A stretch of DNA of 64,000 nt from Phanerochaete sordida (taxonomy: Eukaryota > Basidiomycota > Agaricomycetes > Polyporales > Phanerochaetaceae). This document shows positions 34,014 through 45,488 of this stretch, piece after piece. Each line of letters opens with the position of its first letter. Position 1 is the first letter of the stretch. The position numbers were made by a program, and so were the translations under genes. The stretch is taken from the NCBI GenBank assembly GCA_019973155.2, contig BPQB01000066.1, positions 1-64,000 of the forward strand, read 5' to 3'. The notes under the pieces were generated by a model. The model had not been told where the DNA came from, made no database searches, and saw only the letters and a program-made list of their open reading frames with translations.

Positions 34014-34977
34014 ATGGATCCCCGCACCGAAATGACGCTCGAGCCCAAGGACTCGCGGAGCACGCTCGTCGACGAGGGCGACAAAGCAGACAAGGCGCCC
34101 GAGCGCGCCGACACGCCGCATCCGCTCACAAGCAGCAGCACCTCGACGACGCCTGGCACGCCATTCAGCGCATCCTTCGACCCGAACGGGCCCACACCGC
34201 TGACGCCACCCGAGGGCGGGATGTTCTCGCCGATGTCGATCGCGCTGTCGCATCAGACGCCGCAGCTCGCGCTGGTCGCGCCCGCGAACGCCGAGGCGTG
34301 GCGGAGCAACGTCGCATCGTCGTTGAACACACTCGCGGCGCAGTTTGCAGTCGCATCGCAGGCGCTGGCTACGCTGCCGACGCCCGAGCGCGAGAGTCCG
34401 GTGTTCAACACGACGCTGACCATCGTCGAGCAGGCGCAGGCGCGCCTGCGGGACGAGCTCGACGGGCTGCGGGAGCAGGTGGAGTTCTTGCGCGTGCGGG
34501 ACAAGGGTGTGACGGAGAAGGGGCGGGAGCGAGCGCTGCCAGACGTGCCCATGGACGCGTACGAGGAGAGGTTGCAGGCAGTGGAAAAGAAAGTCGGTGA
34601 TATTGCGGAGGTCATTCGGCTCGAGTACGTCGCAAATCTAAGTCGAGAGCCGCCTGCTAACTTGCGATGTGCAGCCAAGCTCGTCTGTACGCCCGCCTGT
34701 TAAACTCCACCATAACAACGAACAAGATGGCACTTACGCCGCTCGTAATGGCAAATGGCAAGACGCCGCAGAACTTCCCGGCGACGAAGGGCGAATTCGA
34801 GCACCTGACGAGTAAGTACTGCATGATAGCTTCGCGCTGTGTGCTGACCGTGACCCTCCGGTAGAGGAGCGGTACGAATTCTTGCTCAAGTCGTATAACG
34901 TGCCTCTTAGAGGCGATACCGCTGCCAAAAGGCAGCTTCTACGTGAGTTCATCGGGCTGAGCCCCGCGAAGCCTTGA
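34014..34977 (+). CDS. Conserved-looking coiled-coil protein of unknown function
   Basis: Exons 34014-34624, 34675-34811 and 34865-34977 give 286 residues with correct phases. The first 75 residues are Ser/Thr/Pro-rich (TSSSTSTTPGTPFS), probably disordered. Residues about 90-210 are helical with heptad-like spacing (VEQAQARLRDELDGLREQVEFL, YEERLQAVEKKVGDIAEVIRL). The C-terminal part has LTPLVMANGKTPQNFP and ends KERYEFLLKSYNVPLRGDT...FIGLSP. I do not recognise a named family. An in-frame ATG at 33942 would add 24 residues, but MDPRTEM at 34014 is the better start. Confidence 0.6.
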
Positions 34978-35355
34978 GTATATAGGCGTGAACTCCTTCG
35001 GCGCCGTGACGCGAATATGACCACCTTTCACGTACGCAGACGCAGGTCTGGCTCAATTATATCCTAGACGTCTCGTATACCTCAGCATCAGGACTTAGCA
35101 GATATATAGAGGTTTGCTCACATGTATGTTGGCTTCACGTCCGTAAGGGCGACCGTGTTGGCCGACGCTGTTGCTCCTTGGTATCTCCTAGCAGCCCATC
35201 TGAGAATCAGGACAAGAAATCACATAGTCCTTCACGTAGCTGAATACATGCGAGTGATAATTAGCGCGAGTCGTAAAGCTCTAGCTGTCGTGCGGAGTAG
35301 TGGACCATGCAAGCGAAACCCAGTGCATCCAGAAGAAACAAAGAACGTGACGCGC
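34978..35355. other. Intergenic, convergent 3' ends
   Basis: About 380 bp between the stops of the coiled-coil gene (+) and the UQCC1-like gene (-). No gene is supported. Confidence 0.45.
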
Positions 35356-36655
35356 TTATTCGCGCACCTGCCCGAATCTCAACAGAAGTACCGCATCCTT
35401 CCCGCCCTTCACAATTTGGTCCGTGGGGATCTTCTCGAGGCGAGCGAGCTCGCGATGCACGTACTGCACGATATCGGCCATGAGCTCGGGGTACTTGACG
35501 TACTTGTCAGCCTCGTCGGGCGCGAAGTCGTGCACACCGGAGCCGTCGTCGCGCGCCTCCTCGACTTCGAGTCCGATCTTGTCAATCTTGGCGACCTTCT
35601 CGACCTCGCCGCCGACGAGGTTCACGCTGCGGCGGTAGTAGGGCTTGTCGCCGCGCGCCTCGGGCGAGGACGGGTACACGATGCCCCGCGCGCCGCGCGC
35701 CCCGAGGAAGTTGCGCCAGACGGCGGACGCCATCTCCGCGTCGCCGCGAATGAGGCCCAGGTCGAAGGCCATGCCAAGCCCCGCCCACTGCTCCTTCAGG
35801 ATCTTCATCTGGCGCGTCACGAGCCGCTCGGGGGCCTTGCCCTTCGGCCGCTTGTCGGCGTTCGCGATGGTATAGAACGTCGTGGGTACGGTGTATGTGC
35901 TCTGCGGCGCGGGCTCTGGCGGCGCGTTTTTGGGTGGGGTGGCTGGTTGCAGGACTTGACGAATGCGGTCTTCGACGTCCAGGAAGAAGTGGTCGACGAG
36001 GGCTTGGATGTAGTACTTGCCTATTGGGTCGGGCAGGGCGCGGAACCGGACGGTAAGCATCCAGATGTGCAGGTTCGTGACAGAGAACCAGGACTGGAAC
36101 GTCGGCGGCAGATCACATCCTACGTGTCTCGGTTAGCATAACTTCAGGTGTCGAAGCGCGAAGCGTGCAAAGTATATGCATATGTGCAAGCAGCATGGCG
36201 GTATAGCGCGCCCGTGTCGAGGATTACGACGTCTCACGCTCGGAAAGAGAGCCGCAGGAGGGCTCCAGGAGGCAGGACGAGGAAGAAAACGTAGCTCAAC
36301 GCGTAGAACAGCAGGACGTACCATCCTGCCAGAATGCACTGTCCTCTTCCGCCTTGCGCACACACAACTCCTCGTACATCATGTATGCGCGCCGGCCAGC
36401 GATCTGCTTCGGCGAGTTGAAGCCGAGAACCGAGGCGACGTTGAAGAGCAGCTTTTTTGCGGTAGGTGACTGGCGCAGCTTCTGCTCTATCCATGACCGC
36501 TTCGGTTCGGGTTTTGGGGGAGGACTCGGAGGTGTCTGCGGCGTCGCCGGCGCAGCTTTTTGGTGAAGGAGTGGGGACGTCGAGAGCGAGCGACGCGCGA
36601 CGTTTTGGAAGTGAGCTTGTCGCAGACGACGAGCGAGAATTGACCGTGCAACCAT
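35356..36655 (-). CDS. cbp3: Ubiquinol-cytochrome c chaperone (UQCC1/Cbp3-like)
   Basis: Two exons, 36655-36322 and 36119-35356, coding 365 residues. The N-terminus MVARSILARRLRQ...RRSLSTSPLL is an Arg/Ser-rich mitochondrial presequence with an RRSLST processing-like site. The chaperone domain reads MMYEELCVRKAEED, LPPTFQSWFSVTNLHIWMLT, VRFRALPDP and LVDHFFLDVEDRIR, which matches the Ubiq_cyt_C_chap family. Cbp3 acts with Cbp6 on mitochondrial ribosomes to help cytochrome b synthesis and complex III assembly. The intron is 202 bp, three to four times the usual length here, but its junction reconstructs QDGCDLPPTF exactly. Confidence 0.88.
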
Positions 36656-37003
36656 GGTGGACGGCGGAGGCGAAGGTGAAGACGAACGCGCTCCGGTCGC
36701 GGATTGACGCTGCGCGTCAAGACTTCAAAGCGTGAGTTACCTCATCGGCATAACAGCTTACCACCGCGCTGATTGGATACGATTTTGAGTAAAGCTCCAT
36801 CAGCTTTAAAGCTTACTAGTACCCTTACCTGGTAACATTCAGCTTCTACCGTAAGACCCGTTCTCAGCGCGCGTGGAACAGGAATGTCGACTGCAATCAA
36901 TGCAACTGCGACAGCCAAGCTCACGAACAACCTTCAACGCATTAATAAATGGCAGTAGAAAGCGAGGCGGGGCATCGACAGCATTCAATATTGTATTAGG
37001 TGT

Positions 37004-38714
37004 TCATACCGCCGCCTCGAACCAAGGATCGCGCAGAAGATCCTCAGCACTCGGACGGTCTGCGGGGTTCAAGCAAAGGCATCGGTGGAGGAATCGTGCG
37101 GTAGAAGAAATCTCGTTGGCCGGGACGAGACCCCGCTGCCTCAAGTATCTCATAAATCCCTGGGGTCGAGGTGGCGGGAGCGCGGTCATATCACCTACAA
37201 TACGGGAGAAGTCAGATTTAGCTGTACATTCGCGAGAATAATTTGAGAACATACATGTCTCCTCAAACCATTTGTCCGCATGCGCGCTGGAAGTGAGCTG
37301 CTCGGGCGAGAAGTCCTCGCCTGTGTGCGTCAGCATCTGGTAAAGCATGGATTCATCCGGATCCTGGATGACTGCGGGCACAGTCATCCCTTCGTGACAA
37401 ATAGAGCCTCGCCGGACAAGAGTTCGTATACCTGCCCACAAGGTCACAAATCTAGCCATCACTGAGCAAAAGGAAAGACGTGCCATGCATCCAAACATCC
37501 AGATGTCTACCTTCTCGTCCCACGGGCCGCCGAGGATGACTTCAGGAGGGTGAACGTACGGCGGAGCGCTGATTTTCTTGAACGTTCTCCGCTCTTTGTC
37601 AATTGGCTGGGCTAAGTGACTGAGGGTCAGGCTCTGATCATGGTGAAGTTCATGACGTTGACTCACCAGACCCGCAATCAGCGAGAATATATCTGCGATC
37701 CATTACCTCATCGAGGGATGCAGGTAATGGCAGCGGTTGAGAGACCACGCTTTGCACGATACACCCGTCTGATTGCTGCGGGGGGTTCAACCTGGCGGGA
37801 TCGGCTTCCATCCATGCAGTAACATCACCCACAGTGTGCCCTTTGCGTAAAGAGAAGAGGACATTGCTAGGCCGGATGTCTGCGTGAATGAAGCCGCTGC
37901 GATGCGTATGTGCGATACCGCGGAGGGTATGCAAGAGGATGCGCTTGGCTAGCAAAACCGGCAACGGGCGTGGCGGCTCGCTGTCCGCTGGGAGTGTGAG
38001 CCTGGACGAGGGTAAATGCCGGAGTGCCTCGACGCTGCCGCCCATGAGGTCGGTGACGAGGCAAATGTGCTCGCCGTCGCTTTCCTCCTTCCCTTGGACG
38101 CGAATCGTGTGCCGCAGCTCCAAGACATGTTCCGCGAAGGGTGACTGCGTGTTCGCAAGCGCATCAAGCGCGTCCGCCTCCCAGTAGCGGTTGTGGTCAT
38201 TCATCGCTGTTGCGAAGCCTGTGAGGAATTTCAGTGCGACGTAGCGCGGTTCGCTGGAGATACATCAGGACATGCGCACCCACAGAATAATAACAGAAAG
38301 TGCCCACGTAGTGCCAGCGAGCCAGACGCTGCTATGCATACCCCATCCAAGCTTGCGAAAGACGCAGTAAGCCGTCTTTTTCTCTGCGTCACGGGCGCCG
38401 AGGCAGTCATTGAGCGCGATGCGCGGCCAGCCCGCACCGCCGCCCCACCACAGGCCGAGCGGCTCTTCCATGAAGTTGAGCCCGGTGTATGGCTTGAGAT
38501 CGCGGTCTAGGAAGCGGCCTGCGAGCCGCCATTGGCCGACAGGGTCCTCCGCGGATGTGCCGTGGTCTGCGGCGCTGGCGGGGTGTTGCTCTGGGTCCAC
38601 AAGCGAGGCATATCGTGCAGCCAGAACTGAGGACCTCCACGGAGCTGGTACGAAATACTTGTATGAGAGGTGTCCGCGACTCGCGAGCCTCAGCATGATG
38701 GTGGCACGTCGCAA
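37004..38714 (-). CDS. SRPK-like protein kinase with altered catalytic motifs
   Basis: Starts at 38714 (or Met at 38696). Exon 1 ends 38308 and exon 2 starts 38253; at least three more introns follow, ending at 37004. Kinase motifs: Gly-rich loop RKLGWGMHSSVWLA, catalytic Lys in YVALKF, HADIRPSN in the catalytic loop (HRDxKxxN in ordinary kinases, with K replaced by R), and ADCGSAQPID in place of DFG, which parallels the DLGNAQP of SRPKs. The segment PPYVHPPEVILGGPWDEKVDIWMFGCM matches the SRPK APE region and subdomain IX. The C-terminal lobe includes FLHRCLCLNPADRPSAEDLL. SRPKs phosphorylate SR proteins; basidiomycetes hold many divergent copies of unknown target. Confidence 0.78.
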
Positions 38715-38866
38715 GACGAACCAAGCGTCTACGGAACTCTCAGGCGCCGTTACCTCTGCTCACATCGAAGTCCCCGAACCACAGAATCTAGTTCAAATAG
38801 CCAAATCGAAGATACTTGTGTAAAGATGGACATCATATGATGCGCTATACGCAGAAGAAATCACCA

Positions 38867-41659
38867 TTACTTGAAATCTGCTAGAATACGCCTCATCCCG
38901 CTCGCAGCGCCTTCGAGACCATCCAGCGCACCGTCCAGGGCGAGCCCTTCACCCTCATCGAAGTGCTCGTCGAGCGCGGCGTGTGCACGCGCAAGGCGTT
39001 CGCTCAGCGTCGCGAGAGCGCGCCGCGCGGACTTCGCCTGGACGAGGTTCTGCCCGAGCCGGCGCACGCAGCTGGCGATGGTACTGAACTCGCGCTGCAC
39101 CGGCGTGGGCAGCGCAGCCTCCGACGCGACCGCGGCAACGACCTCGTCGTGACAGAGTGTCAGCTCTGCGTATGCGCTTTGAACCTCGGGCTGTGCTGAG
39201 GAGGGCTGGCCGGCTGATGGGGCCGCGGCTTGTGGATTAAGCGACTGCCGTATCGGAGCAACGCTGGAGCTTGCTGGGGCGACCTGGGGACTCTGATCCG
39301 CGGAAGAGACAGATGCGCCTAGTCAGGGTGTCAGAAGAAATGTTGGAAGACGAACCCCAGAACGAACGACAATAAGTCTCACCAGACAGCGATGAATTCG
39401 CCGACTTTGTAGCTCTCTTCGTGTCAGTGGTACCAGAGCTTGCTGGAGCCAACCGCGAAGCCGAGCTTGCGACTGATTTAAAGAGTCCTTAGTGGGCAGT
39501 ACACTGTGAACACAAAAATCATCTTACCCAAAGCCACCCCTGTCTGACCACGAGCAGAGGCTCGTCTCTCACGCATTTCCTTCGCCTGTTTCTCAGGGGT
39601 TTCGGGTACAGAAGTGAGCTCCGAGAGCTCGGTCGACGCGCTGCGCCTGTGCGACGCAGACGTTTCCGCCTGTGCCGTCCTCTGCCGCTTCACAGCGGGC
39701 CCAGTTCCAGCCGCACGGCCCTTGCCCAGCGCGAAGAGCTGCGCGGCCGACAGTACGAGAGGCGCACGGGCGGGGCGGAGGCCGTCGGGCGGCGGGACGA
39801 CGAGCACGGGCGAGTCGGCGCTGGGGTCGAGCGGGCAGCGGAGGAGGTCCGCGATCTGGCGCGCCCGCGAGAGCCAGCGCGGCGCCGTGTCTGCCTGCGC
39901 CTTGCGCTTGAGCTTGCGCCTGAGGACCTGCTCGGCCTATCGGCGCGTCAGTGCACGAGTGCGGCGGTAGTTGGAACGGTGCGTACCTCGCGCAGCGCGG
40001 GCGGGTCCCACCATGCCGGGTCGACGGGTGTCTGGGGCGTCTCGGCGAGGCCTGCGACGTGCGCGACGACGCCGCTGATGAGCGCGAGGTTGCTGTAGCC
40101 GCCCTCGAGCACGCTGACGAGGCGGCCCTGCGCGGCGCGGTCCGCGAGCGCGCAGGCGTCGCGCGTGAAGCGGTGATAGAACGCCGTCGGGAGGTAGCAG
40201 CCGTGCGTCGACATCTCGGCGTGCTCGTGTGGGGACGCGGAGAAGCCGCAGCTGGGTGCATATATCAGAGGAGCATCGCAGGGCGTGGAGGTCCGTGGCA
40301 AACCTCATGAGCACCATTGTTTTCTCTGGCTTGGCCTGCGTCTGCGCGATAAACTGCTCGGCGCGTTCGATGAGGCCAACGTAGCGGTCTTCGTAATGCG
40401 CCCAAAATTCATCGTCAGAGGCGTAGGGTTGTAAATGGATGTTCTCAATCCATTGGCCTCCCTCGCCTTGCACCGAGAGGGAAGCTGCTGCGGTTTTAGC
40501 CTCGTCCCCGGTCTACGTGCTTGATCTTAGTATCTCAGAACATAAAGTAACAGCTTACACGTACCGCACAAGGATACGCTTGTATGTCGTGAATGCTTCC
40601 GTAGAACATGATAGGCCGCCCATCCTTGTAGTCGTCATCCGGAGGATCCGCCTGTCGCTGGGCGTTAATGTCCCAAACGACTTTCTGCGTCCCATTTCCT
40701 GAATTGAGAGGTCTCGTGACCGTCAGACGATGGGAGACATGGTACAGGCGCACCGTGGTGAAGGTCAATGTCGAAGATGATGACATGCGTGTACCCGTGC
40801 TGGTAGAAGGCTGTGTCTGGTCAGAACGCTGTCCAGGCCGTTATGGATGCAAGGGATCACCATGCACGGCTCCCACAACTACCGTATTGACAAAACCTAG
40901 CCCTGCAGGAGCACCCTACACTCTCACGATTAAGACGTAACAACAGCGGGTAAGAAGAGACATACCGAGATACAATGATGACCTGGCGGACGAACAGCGA
41001 CAAAAGCACGCGTCCCGCACGGCCCATCAGCAGACGTATCCAACGAAGCTGGTTTAGAGGCGGCAGCGACTGTGTTGACGGCCTCGCAGACTGTGCCCAT
41101 TGCAGCCTTAAAGGCGCTGAAGGATTTTGGACAAACTGGATGTATCTCAGCGCAACACCACAAGCGACAATATATTCCACTCACGGTACAAGTCCTGCTC
41201 TAAATGGGGAGGCAGCTCACGTTGTCGGTGCGCAATCATCTGCCGGCTCTGCTGAGACCAGTCCTCGAGGACCTGCGCATACGTCGGGCCGTCTTCAGAT
41301 TTGATGTGGAGGACCGTACACGCGGCAGGGTGCTCTGGAATGTTCTCTATGGTCGCGGTACTCCGGACGATAGTAAATGGCGCGTTATCGTCTTCGTCTG
41401 TGGAGCTAGACGAGGCCGTCGCGCCGGCTTCCTCAAGTCTCGAGTAGATCGCCGCGACTCCTGCATTTACTGCGTAAAGGCGCTCGGGACGCTCGAGACT
41501 TCGCTTTGCACCACCTGGCGCGATGTTCGTGTGCATTAGACACGCGTCCTGGGTGTAGACGATCGGACGCCGCTTCTGGAAGCCTTCCTGGGCTGCGACG
41601 CGGCTGCTTCCGGTGCCAGCGGATTCATGACGCGCTGCCGTCTTAATTTTGGCTGGCAT
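38867..41659 (-). CDS. Hos3-like histone deacetylase paralogue A, third zinc ligand lost
   Basis: A multi-exon gene (about nine exons). The N-terminus MPAKIKTAARHES is followed by RRPIVYTQDACLMH. Catalytic-site blocks: RPPGHHCIS joined to GAPAGLGFVN, then HVIIFDIDLHHGNGTQ across two introns, SCGFSASPHEH, and LEGGYSNLALISG. Order and context match fungal Hos3 (class II-like). Two of the three zinc-binding positions (Asp and His of DIDLHH) are kept, but the Asp of the usual GFDA is Ser. After the domain comes PRWLSRARQ, then a long Ser/Ala-rich linker and a C-terminal helical segment (VQREFSTIASCVRRL to the end). Paralogue B at 46453 shares all of this. It may be catalytically weak or a scaffold. 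The kinase start lies 152 bp beyond its stop. Confidence 0.85.
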
Positions 41660-42236
41660 TTCTGCTATTTTCGGGATGAGTATTTGCCATGATACAAGGA
41701 GTAATCCTCAGCCTACTTGACGATGTAATCACGTCAGGCCAGCATCTCTGCTCCTGTTGCTTGAGGTGATGGCGGAAGACGCGACGGTCAGGTCTCGGTA
41801 ATTATCAGCTTACGTAAGATGAAGTCATCACAAACCTTCTGCTTACTCTCCCTACAACAGAAGTCTTACCTGATAAGTAGCGTTGGGTTATCTTCACAAG
41901 TAGAGCTTCGCTAGGCTTCAACCTTTTCTTACCAGTGGCCTCCTGCCCTGATGGTGTCACACACCTCGCTCTACTACGTCGAGCCATCTACCCCGCGCAC
42001 ACTCGAGGCAATAAGCGTTATGCAAAAGTCTTGAAAACCGTGTAGACTGGCCGCAATCGCCATCATTTGCGCGAGCGTGGAACGAAGTAAAATGGTCTCT
42101 CGTCTCAACGACTAAAGCGTCACAACTTTGCGAAACGTTCAGCCCTAATGCCAGCACATCATGGAATTGTATTGCACCTGCATCCTGCCAAGTGCCTACT
42201 ACAACGAGCCGAAGTTATCTTTTGGGCTCAACCACC
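41660..42236. promoter_or_regulatory. Promoter region of deacetylase A with a TTACGTAA palindrome
   Basis: Upstream of the minus-strand start at 41659. A perfect 10-bp palindrome CTTACGTAAG lies at 41809-41818, the core of bZIP-type sites. GCTTAC, CTTACC and GATAAG hexamers are scattered over 41800-41950. Similar CAGCTTACGT strings recur upstream of paralogue B. Confidence 0.35.
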
Positions 42237-44066
42237 TCACACCGCCGCTGTCTTCCAGATGAGGTACAGGCACGCCCTCCCTCGTCCCTCGTTAATGTCC
42301 GTGCTCATCCCCTGCCAACCCGACGGCGCGCTGCGCAGCGGCCGCTCCACGCGCAAGAGCTGCGCCTCGGCGATGCGCCCTTTCGCCTTCCCGTCGTACT
42401 TCGGCGCGATGTAGCGGAAGCGGCCGCCGAGCGTGCCCTTCGAGATGTCCGCCTGCGCGAGGTCCGCGATGCGCGAGATCGTGACGGCGAAGGACGTCGC
42501 GGCCGCGTGCGCGTCTGTCGTGTATTCTGGCACGAGCCAGACGAATCTGGACGACAGGGTCAGTCTCCGGGCAGGTCTAAGAGAGCGCGGCGCTCACTTT
42601 CCGCCCAGTTGATGGTTCAGGTCGGCGCTCTGGCCGTTGTACTCGTAGATGGCGCCCTCGGGCATATCGTCAAAGCTGTCTCCGTAGCACACCTGGTGAG
42701 CGACCGGTCAGAATCTCTGTGCGAGTCCAGACGGCGTGTCGCTCACAGTCAGCGTTTTGATGTACTTGCTTGTAGGACTTGAAGATCTAAACGGGCTGAT
42801 GGACCCCGGGAGCGAAGCGAACGACCTGGCACGACGGTTCCTCAGCACACACTCCCGGCTTGCATTTGAGAGTGCTCACCAGGAATTCGTCGACGCGGTC
42901 CTCCACACGACGTACAGGCAGCCCTTCTTGCGGCCTTTGTTGAGGTCGTTGATGGAGAAGCCGTGCCAACTGGCGGGCGGGCGGGCAAGCGGGGCGTCGG
43001 CGCGCACGAACGCGACGTCGGCGATCTTGTCCGCGAGCCTGCGGTCCGCGCGCGGGACGACGTAGCGGAACTCGCCGCCGGCGCGCTTCGCGAGGTCGCG
43101 CAGCTTCGGGTCCTCGAACGCCTGGACGAGCACGTCGAAGGACGTCGCGGCCTTCGCGGCGTCGGTCGTGTAGTGCGGCACGAGCCAGACGCATCTGCAC
43201 GTAGGAACGGCGGGTGAGTGCGCCGCGGAGATGCAGGAGAGAGAGACGCTGACTTGCTGCCGCCGTTGAAGTCGAGGTTGGGGCTGAGCCCGTTGGCCTC
43301 GCGGATGCAGTCGGGCGGGGCGTCCTTCTCGTCGTCGCCGTAGACGACCTCGAGGCGCTGCACGTACTCCTTTGGCCCTGAGCTGTTGCGTGTCGAGATG
43401 TTCCTGGCGACGGCCGGCACGGCGAGCGACAGGCGCGAGCTGGAGCCGGCGCTGCTGCTGGGACCCATCATGAGCAAAGTCTCGACGGTCGACAGCCAGT
43501 GCGCACCTTGCGACCGGGCCGTCGCCCTCCGTCATCTTCATGAGGATGTAGAGGTACGACCTGCGGCGGTTTTTGTTGATGTCTTCGCTGATGGCGTCCC
43601 AGCCGGGCGGCGCGGCGAGGACTCTGGTCGACGAGCGCAGGAGGACGGCGTACGTCGTCTTGCGGGGCGCGTCCGGGTCGCTCTTGGCGAAGACGTAGCG
43701 GTAGCCGCCGCCGGTGCCCTTCGCGATGTCGTCCATGCCGCCGGAGGCGCTGTTCTGCACGACGACGTGCAGTGACGTCGCGGCGGCCGCGGGGTCTGTC
43801 GTGAAGCTCGGTACGAGCCAGACGTGTCTGCAGTGGGGTTATGATGGGCTGCGTGTAGGGGACAGGAGGGGCGCACTTTCCGCTGAACTGGTGGTTCAGG
43901 TCGTTGCTAAGCCCGGTCAGCTCGCGTAAAGCGTTAGGTGGAGCATCGGATGGAGAGTCGCCATATTTGACCTGCGAAAGTTTATGTCAGTCAGTGTCCC
44001 TGTTCAAAGAGACTAGCATACCTTGAGATCGCTGATATACTCTCGTCTAGGCTCGACGGAGGGCAT
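42237..44066 (-). CDS. Three tandem beta-prism-like (MABP-like) repeats
   Basis: Exons 44066-44022, 43971-43877, 43827-43507, 43457-43254 and from 43194 onward. Three repeats of about 150 residues share a pattern: YGD..(D/S)..P, then G(L/Q)S..LN...GGK, (H/C/F)VWLVP.(Y/F)TTD...AATS(F/L).V, a YRYV/FRYI block, P.(S/G)W, and (D/S)(I/L)N(K/E)(N/G)R..YLY. The DIN-K...YLYILMK stretch recalls the MVB12-associated beta-prism (MABP) domain, where (D/N)LN precedes YLY. Each repeat has an intron at the same spot, just before VWLVP. The junction between repeats 2 and 3 (around 42770-42890) is uncertain: the best donor plus the TTTAG acceptor would create a stop, so a CAAG acceptor a few bases on is needed, or the gene is damaged. 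No signal peptide. Function unknown. Confidence 0.6.
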
Positions 44067-44957
44067 GTTTTGGAGTGGTCGCTAGCTGAGACGGAGAGGA
44101 CTGTGTGGAGTCCACCGTCTTCGGACGGCAACCCTATATATGAACGCGCCACGCGCGAGCGACGAGGCAGCAAGCCGTGCTTCTGCTTCCTGATGCCACC
44201 CATCGATGGCGGCCGGCGATTGCAGTGCAGGGCAGCGCAGAGCACTCCCAGCGCCACAGCGGAGCCTCACAGGCGGCCGCGCACCTGCTGCAGGTGCGTG
44301 TGGCCAGGGTCTGCTCCCGATTCCGACTACGACTCGGACGGCGTAGGTCGCGCGTTTAGCGGAGGGCCCGACATGGGGATAATGAAAGGTCCCAAGTGCG
44401 GCCGATCAAGCGTTCCAGCGTTCTAGCGGCCGCATGCTAGTATCGCTGCGGAGTGCACAGCGCCTGTGCCTGCGATCGCGAGGTGTAGCGGGATGCTTGT
44501 GCAGGGCCCGAGCGCCACAAACCCTGGCGCGACGCCCAGGCGCGCAATGTCGCGCATACACGCGTGCGTGCGCCGCCGTCCGCATGTCAACCTTATCGAC
44601 ATGCGTATCTGGTATGCAGTGTCGCTAGCGATGTCTGAGTCCCTTGATTGACACGACGCTACAGGCCGAAGTACACGAGAGATCACTCGGTGCGACCCGT
44701 AGGGTACGCAGGGGTGGCGTGCGGTTGCAGGTTCGGGGCGCCTCGAAATCGCTTTGGGAGACCTCTCGAAGTATTCCTGCGTCTCGTTTCGTAGCTATGC
44801 GACTGCGAGTATGGCGTTCCTTCGAAATATGGTTAACTGTTTAATACGATGAGTGAGAGCAAGCATCTCCCTGTCAGACTAAGGCAAATACAGCACTTGA
44901 AAAGGTTATGAGGACGGAAACTGCTTACAGAGCTGGGGTAAAGATATTTCTTCGTAT
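44067..44957. other. Intergenic upstream of the beta-prism-like gene
   Basis: Holds the promoter of the beta-prism-like gene; CCCTATATATGAACGC near 44129-44144 is a TATA candidate about 70 bp upstream of its start. The rest (44200-44957) has no supported gene. Confidence 0.4.
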
Positions 44958-45488
44958 TTAGGTACTAGAGGGCATACTTCCGGCCATAATGCCATGTAAG
45001 TATGAAATGTCCTCGCGGATGAAAGTAGCTGAGTCGGCGTGCATCTTCAGCGTAAGCGACCAAGATTTGATTGTCAGTCTTGCGTGCGCCGCATCAGGCC
45101 AGTCACGGGCGCAAACCTTGAACGTACTGCGTATCACGCCGATGAAATCAATGCGCTCGCGCGGGCAGATCGTGAGTCTTGCACGGAAATTAGACGTCCT
45201 TCTCAGCTCTGCGTACTCAGCAGTGTACGACTCACATTCCGATGCCCGCACGGTCCAATTCCAGACTGAGCACTGGAAATAGATGGTCAAGTGCGACCTG
45301 TCGAATATGTATAGGAGCTTGGAGCGGTCTAGTGATGGGCTTAGAGCAATCCGCAGCAAACGATTATCGTAGAAATGTATATCAATTCTGATCCAGAGAG
45401 TTACTGCAAGCTCTACTCGCGATGATCTCTGGGACATCCGAATTCTTAAGCTCGGTGACCGACGTTTAGAGTTCCTACAGGGGTGCAA
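44958..45488 (-). CDS. Possible hypothetical protein
   Basis: A 176-residue open frame in DNA that is less GC-rich than its surroundings, so length alone is more telling here. It has FDRSHLTIYFQCSVWNWTVRASECESY and STFKVCARDWPDAAHARLTIKSW, which look like folded protein rather than GC-rich noise. I do not recognise a family. It may be one exon of a longer gene beginning near 45890 (MKNDADILLVDTGS), but I could not find a convincing splice path. Treat as tentative. Confidence 0.3.
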   Translation of the reverse strand: MHPCRNSKRRSPSLRIRMSQRSSRVELAVTLWIRIDIHFYDNRLLRIALSPSLDRSKLLYIFDRSHLTIYFQCSVWNWTVRASECESYTAEYAELRRTSNFRARLTICPRERIDFIGVIRSTFKVCARDWPDAAHARLTIKSWSLTLKMHADSATFIREDISYLHGIMAGSMPSST

